Both the position numbers and the translations under genes were made by a program. The notes below the pieces were generated by a model. That model was not told where the DNA came from, ran no database searches, and was given only the letters and a program-made list of their open reading frames with translations. A stretch of DNA of 64,000 nt from PoT sp049331405 (GTDB taxonomy: Bacteria; Planctomycetota; Planctomycetia; Isosphaerales; Isosphaeraceae): NCBI RefSeq assembly GCF_049331405.1, contig NZ_CP186275.1, positions 124,001-188,000 on the forward strand, read 5' to 3'. The stretch's first letter is position 1. Every line of letters starts with the position of its first letter. Below are positions 61,248 through 64,000 of this stretch, piece after piece.

Positions 61248-62108
61248 ATGCCCCGCATTCTCGTGACCGCCGCCTCAGGCCAACTCGGCAGGCTCGTCGT
61301 CGCCAAACTGCTCGAGTCGACGCCGGCCGCCCAGGTCGTCGCCGGCGTCCGCAACCTCAAGAAATCCGCCGAACTCTCGGCGCTCGGGGTTGAGGTCCGC
61401 GAGGCGGACTATAGCCGCCCCGAGACCCTCGACCCGGCCCTGGCGGGCATCGACCGGGTCCTCCTGATCTCGAGCAGCGAGGTCGGCCGCCGCGTCGCCC
61501 AGCACCGCAACGTGATCGAGGCCGCCAGGCGTGCCGGGGTGGAACTCCTGGCCTACACGAGCGTTCTCCGGGCCGACACGACGGAATTGCTCGTGGGCGT
61601 CGAGCACCGCGAGACCGAGGTGATCTTGCAAGCGTCCGGCGTCCCGTTCGTGTTCCTGCGGAACGGCTGGTACACGGAGAACCGGGCCGCATTCCTCCCC
61701 CACGCCCTGGAGCACGGCCAGCTCCCCGGCTGCGCCGGCGAGGGGCGATTCTCGTGGGCCGCTCGGGTCGACTACGCCGATGCGGCCGCCGTCGTGATGA
61801 CCACCGAAGGTCATGCCGGCCGCATCTACGAGCTCGCGGGGGACAAGAGCGACACCCTCTCCGACTTCGCCGCCGAGGTGGCCCTCCAGGCGGGCAAGCC
61901 GCTCGCGTACCGGGACATGCCCGAGGAGGATTTCCGGAGCCTGCTCGTCGGGGCGGGGATCCCTGACAACTTCGCGGAACTGCTGGCCAACAGCGACGCG
62001 GTCGCCTCCAGGGGCGGCCTGTTCGACGAGAGCCGGCAGATGAGCCGCCTCATCGGGAGGCCGACGACGCCCCTGTCGGCCGTCGTCGCCGAGATCATCA
62101 AGTCCTGA
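61248..62108 (+). CDS. NAD(P)H:quinone oxidoreductase 2 / NmrA-like SDR (QorB family)
   Basis: 286 residues from ATG 61248 (GGAG 9 nt upstream). Rossmann start ILVTAASGQLGRLVVAKLL, then VVAGVRNLKK, ADYSRPETLDPALAGIDRVL and FVFLRNGWYTENRA. This is the QorB/YtfG layout, an atypical SDR lacking the Tyr-x3-Lys pair that reduces quinones with NADPH. Divergent from an HxlR regulator, as in other bacteria, implying induction by quinones or electrophiles. Confidence 0.9.
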   Translation: MPRILVTAASGQLGRLVVAKLLESTPAAQVVAGVRNLKKSAELSALGVEVREADYSRPETLDPALAGIDRVLLISSSEVGRRVAQHRNVIEAARRAGVELLAYTSVLRADTTELLVGVEHRETEVILQASGVPFVFLRNGWYTENRAAFLPHALEHGQLPGCAGEGRFSWAARVDYADAAAVVMTTEGHAGRIYELAGDKSDTLSDFAAEVALQAGKPLAYRDMPEEDFRSLLVGAGIPDNFAELLANSDAVASRGGLFDESRQMSRLIGRPTTPLSAVVAEIIKS

Positions 62109-62305
62109 GCCTCGACGCGGCGACTTGTGAGTCGGTTCCCCGGCCGTTGCTCCTCGGGGGCCAGCAACGGCCGCACGACTCCTCCGCATCCCGGCCCCGA
62201 GATCATTTCGAGGTGGCTCAAGATGGATTCCAGGCAGTTGAGTGATGAGGGCCCCGAACAAGGCCTTTCCGCGAGCCCGGATATTATGGACGAACTCGAA
62301 GAATG

Positions 62306-62533
62306 TCAGGTACAGCGGCAGCGATCCCTGGGGGAGCCCGCGGTGAGGTCGTCGAACCGCTTGCGGCAGCCGCGGCACTCATAGCGCCGACGCTCGGGCC
62401 GGGTGTCGTCGAGGCCGTTCTTGACGGCCGAGGTCGAGCCGCAGGAGGGGCAGGCTACGCCATCGGGCCATCGCATGTCGCGGACGGTCCGGAAGCACCT
62501 GGCGTCGTCGAAGAGGTCCCGGATGTTCACCAT
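62306..62533 (-). mobile_element. IS1595-type transposase remnant (N-terminal zinc-ribbon part)
   Basis: From ATG 62533: VNIRDLFDDARCFRTVRDMR, then WPDGVACPSCGSTSAVKNG and YECRGCRKRFDDLT. This is the N-terminal zinc-ribbon region of IS1595-family transposases (CPxC and CxxC knuckles). After DDLT the sequence departs from the family and stops, and the ISXO2/DDE domain is absent. In a neighbouring frame the DNA continues LPLYLTFFEFVHNIRARGKA, possibly the tail of a different gene. No terminal inverted repeats could be fixed. Confidence 0.72.
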
Positions 62534-62748
62534 GATGGGGCTCGCGGTACCGATCGCGATGTCGGTCAGAGACGTCCAAGGCACTCGATCCTAGCGGAGA
62601 AGAACGACAAATTCCTCATCACCCCGGAATCCGTCTTGAGCCTCATAGCAAAAGTCTCCCGGCCGTAGAGGGTCCGCTGCAGCCCGAGGTCGAGAGATCA
62701 TCGGCCGTTTTTATTGCAGTTCGTTTATATTAAATTTCAATCACTAGA

Positions 62749-63165
62749 TCAATCGTCGACCGCCTCGACGCCCGCTTCTCGCAACCGCTCGAGGCCGTCC
62801 TTCATGGCCTTGAGCTGCTCGGGGCTGTGCCCTTGCCAATCCGCGACCTCGCCCGTGACCAGGAGCGGCTCGCGGGAGCGATACGACTTCGTCGGATTGC
62901 CGGGGAACTTCTTGTCCGTCAGGTTGGGATCGTCAACGAACGGGCCGGTCGGCTCGACGATGTAGATCCTGCCGGGGCCTTCGCCCTGCGCCAACTCGGC
63001 CCCCCAGATCGCCGCCTCCAGGGTGGCACTGAAGTAGACGTGATTTGCCGTCTTCCTCCGGCCGTAATTGGAGGCGTAGCCGGGGCCGAGCAGGTCGCCC
63101 GGCTTCAGGGCGACTCGCGTGCCGTGGTAGAACCGCCGTAAATTCGTATCGTTGGGGTCAGCCAC
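62749..63165 (-). CDS. arr: NAD+-rifampin ADP-ribosyltransferase
   Basis: 138 residues, the usual Arr length. GTG start with AAGGAG 8 nt upstream. Hallmarks: FYHGTRVALKPGDLLGPG, SNYGRRKTANHVYF, TLEAAIWGAELAQGEGPGRI, VEPTGPFVDDPNLTDKKFPG and NPTKSYRSREPLLVTGEV. Arr transfers ADP-ribose from NAD+ to a rifamycin hydroxyl, inactivating the antibiotic. Chromosomal arr genes occur widely in environmental bacteria. An IS1595-type remnant lies 216 bp away, but GC and codon use are host-like, so recent transfer is not shown. Confidence 0.95.
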   Translation of the reverse strand: MADPNDTNLRRFYHGTRVALKPGDLLGPGYASNYGRRKTANHVYFSATLEAAIWGAELAQGEGPGRIYIVEPTGPFVDDPNLTDKKFPGNPTKSYRSREPLLVTGEVADWQGHSPEQLKAMKDGLERLREAGVEAVDD

Positions 63166-63582
63166 GGGATCACTCCTTACTCAGGGGTCAAGTTGCTTCA
63201 ATAACCAATGCGAGCGAGCCGCCAACGAGCTTTGCGGTGGTCGAACCTAGGTGACCAAGGGAGGCACAGGCCAGGTCCACCCGAATCGGGAGTGTGCGCG
63301 GGTGATTGCGACGGGCCTCTCTCGCCTCGGCCGTGAAGATCGGGGTATGGCCTCCGGGTTTGGCCGAGACAAACCGCGATGGACCTCCTGTCGCTGCGCG
63401 ACCCCGGTTGTCCCAACCACGGCCACCCGAATAAGACAGGAAACCGCGTGAAGGCCGGGGCGCTTTGCTATGGGGACTCCTGCTTCTTTACGCCCCGGAT
63501 CGTGTTATTCGCGGTCATCGGAAATGGGAGATCGGATTACGTCGGTGAGATGTGGGGCAGAGGTCCGCGACTTACGCCCAAG
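63166..63582. other. Gene-free stretch with one repeat copy
   Basis: 417 bp between the arr start and the 3' end of the last gene. It holds double-hairpin copy 12. Upstream of arr it may contain the arr promoter, but I could not fix it. Confidence 0.5.
63382..63426 (-). repeat. Double-hairpin repeat, copy 12 (inverted)
   Basis: Minus strand: stem 1 GGTTG-GGA-CAACC, extended outward by a T-G wobble, stem 2 GTCGC-GCA-GCGAC, ends GGCC and GGTC. The 3' module reads CGGTTTGTCTCGGCCAAACC. Confidence 0.9.
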
Positions 63583-64000
63583 TCACTTGATCCCCCACTC
63601 GATGGCTTCTCGTTCGAGGTCGGGGCGCCGATTTGTGCCGGAGGCCTCATCGATCTCAAAGACATGGAAGCGATCGAGAATGAGCGGCAGGGTTGTTGAT
63701 TTACACGTCATTCGCTCTGCCTCGTTCATCGCGACGAACTCGATGGGCATGTCTCCGCCATAGGCCTGGAGCAAGGTTTTGAACAGGGAGTGTAGATCGA
63801 CCGTCGAGAGCATGCGTCCGCTGTAGAATTTCACGACGACACGAGTGATTTTCATGACGCCAACTTTCCCCTCGTATCCTGAAACGATGCCGGAGATGAA
63901 GCGTACCGGAATTCCATTGAGAAGGCTATGAACGGGCTTCGACTTGCGAATTCGGCCTATTCGCGTGCGGGCAGAAGGAACTCTACCGTCGATCCACCTC
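63583..64000 (-). CDS. Protein of unknown function, probably 5' truncated by the window edge
   Basis: From ATG 63855 the product has 90 residues: ITRVVVKFYSGRMLSTVDLH, then IEFVAMNEAERMTCKSTTLP. Upstream of that ATG the same frame stays open to the window edge (48 codons, ending VSGYEGKVGV before the ATG) without an in-frame ATG, GTG or TTG. So the gene may start beyond 64000. GC is lower than average. No family recognised. Confidence 0.55.
   Translation of the reverse strand, partial: RWIDGRVPSARTRIGRIRKSKPVHSLLNGIPVRFISGIVSGYEGKVGVMKITRVVVKFYSGRMLSTVDLHSLFKTLLQAYGGDMPIEFVAMNEAERMTCKSTTLPLILDRFHVFEIDEASGTNRRPDLEREAIEWGIK

Noticed and set aside
27394..63426. Repeats as ordinary intrinsic terminators
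   Set aside because: Copies are tandem, inverted, far from stop codons and lack T-tracts. The two-hairpin order and GNA loops are kept, which terminators do not require.
1..64000. tRNA, rRNA and common riboswitches
   Set aside because: None recognised by eye in the gaps; a covariance-model search would be decisive.

Overview
The window looks like chromosomal DNA from a planctomycete, most likely in or near the Isosphaeraceae (Singulisphaera/Paludisphaera/Aquisphaera type). The reasons are very high GC, a DUF1559 protein with the H-x9-DG signature at the left edge, ECF sigma factors fused to transmembrane and carboxypeptidase-regulatory-like domains, a BlaI/M56 pair whose peptidase carries the same regulatory domains, and an exosortase-linked polysaccharide locus. 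The genus call is inference; no rRNA or tRNA gene was seen.

Layout. 1-6.8 kb: the end of a DUF1559 protein, then a leftward group of a giant TPR protein, a double-FHA protein and a small membrane protein. 7.3-26.2 kb: a rightward exopolysaccharide locus with an EpsI-like protein, a Wzz/BY-kinase fusion, an exosortase, six GT4-type glycosyltransferases, a GT-C (GT39-like) membrane protein, a CDP-paratose-2-epimerase-like SDR, an O-antigen ligase/polymerase-like protein, a Wzx-like flippase and a serine-acetyltransferase-like hexapeptide protein. Short gaps and 4-26 bp overlaps suggest co-transcription, with GC-rich hairpins in two gaps. 26.2-29.2 kb: small genes, an ECF remnant and an EF-hand membrane protein.

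29.2-50.6 kb: a regulatory island with an M56/CarboxypepD-reg receptor-peptidase and its BlaI repressor, four ECF sigma factors each continued into a transmembrane helix and an outer domain, an NHL-repeat protein, an AraC regulator, an LrgA/LrgB pair (lrgB frameshifted) with a divergent TetR gene, and a broken zinc-ribbon gene. 50.8-64 kb: an MFS exporter, a CxxCHH alpha/alpha-toroid protein, a ceramidase-like hydrolase, a TPR secreted protein, small membrane proteins including a paralogous pair, an HxlR/QorB divergent pair, an IS1595-type remnant, an Arr rifampin ADP-ribosyltransferase and a partial gene at the right edge.

The most unusual signal is non-coding. A 45-bp element occurs 12 times in gene-free stretches from 27.4 to 63.4 kb, in both orientations and often as inverted pairs. 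Each intact copy can fold into two tandem hairpins with GNA triloops inside a short GGCC/GGYY closing helix. Stem 1 shows compensatory base changes between copies, and the wobble pairs work as G-U on one strand only. A weaker conserved module of about 25 to 40 nt follows each copy. Eleven of the 12 copies lie in repeat blocks next to ECF sigma genes or an ECF remnant. I know of no described family matching it.
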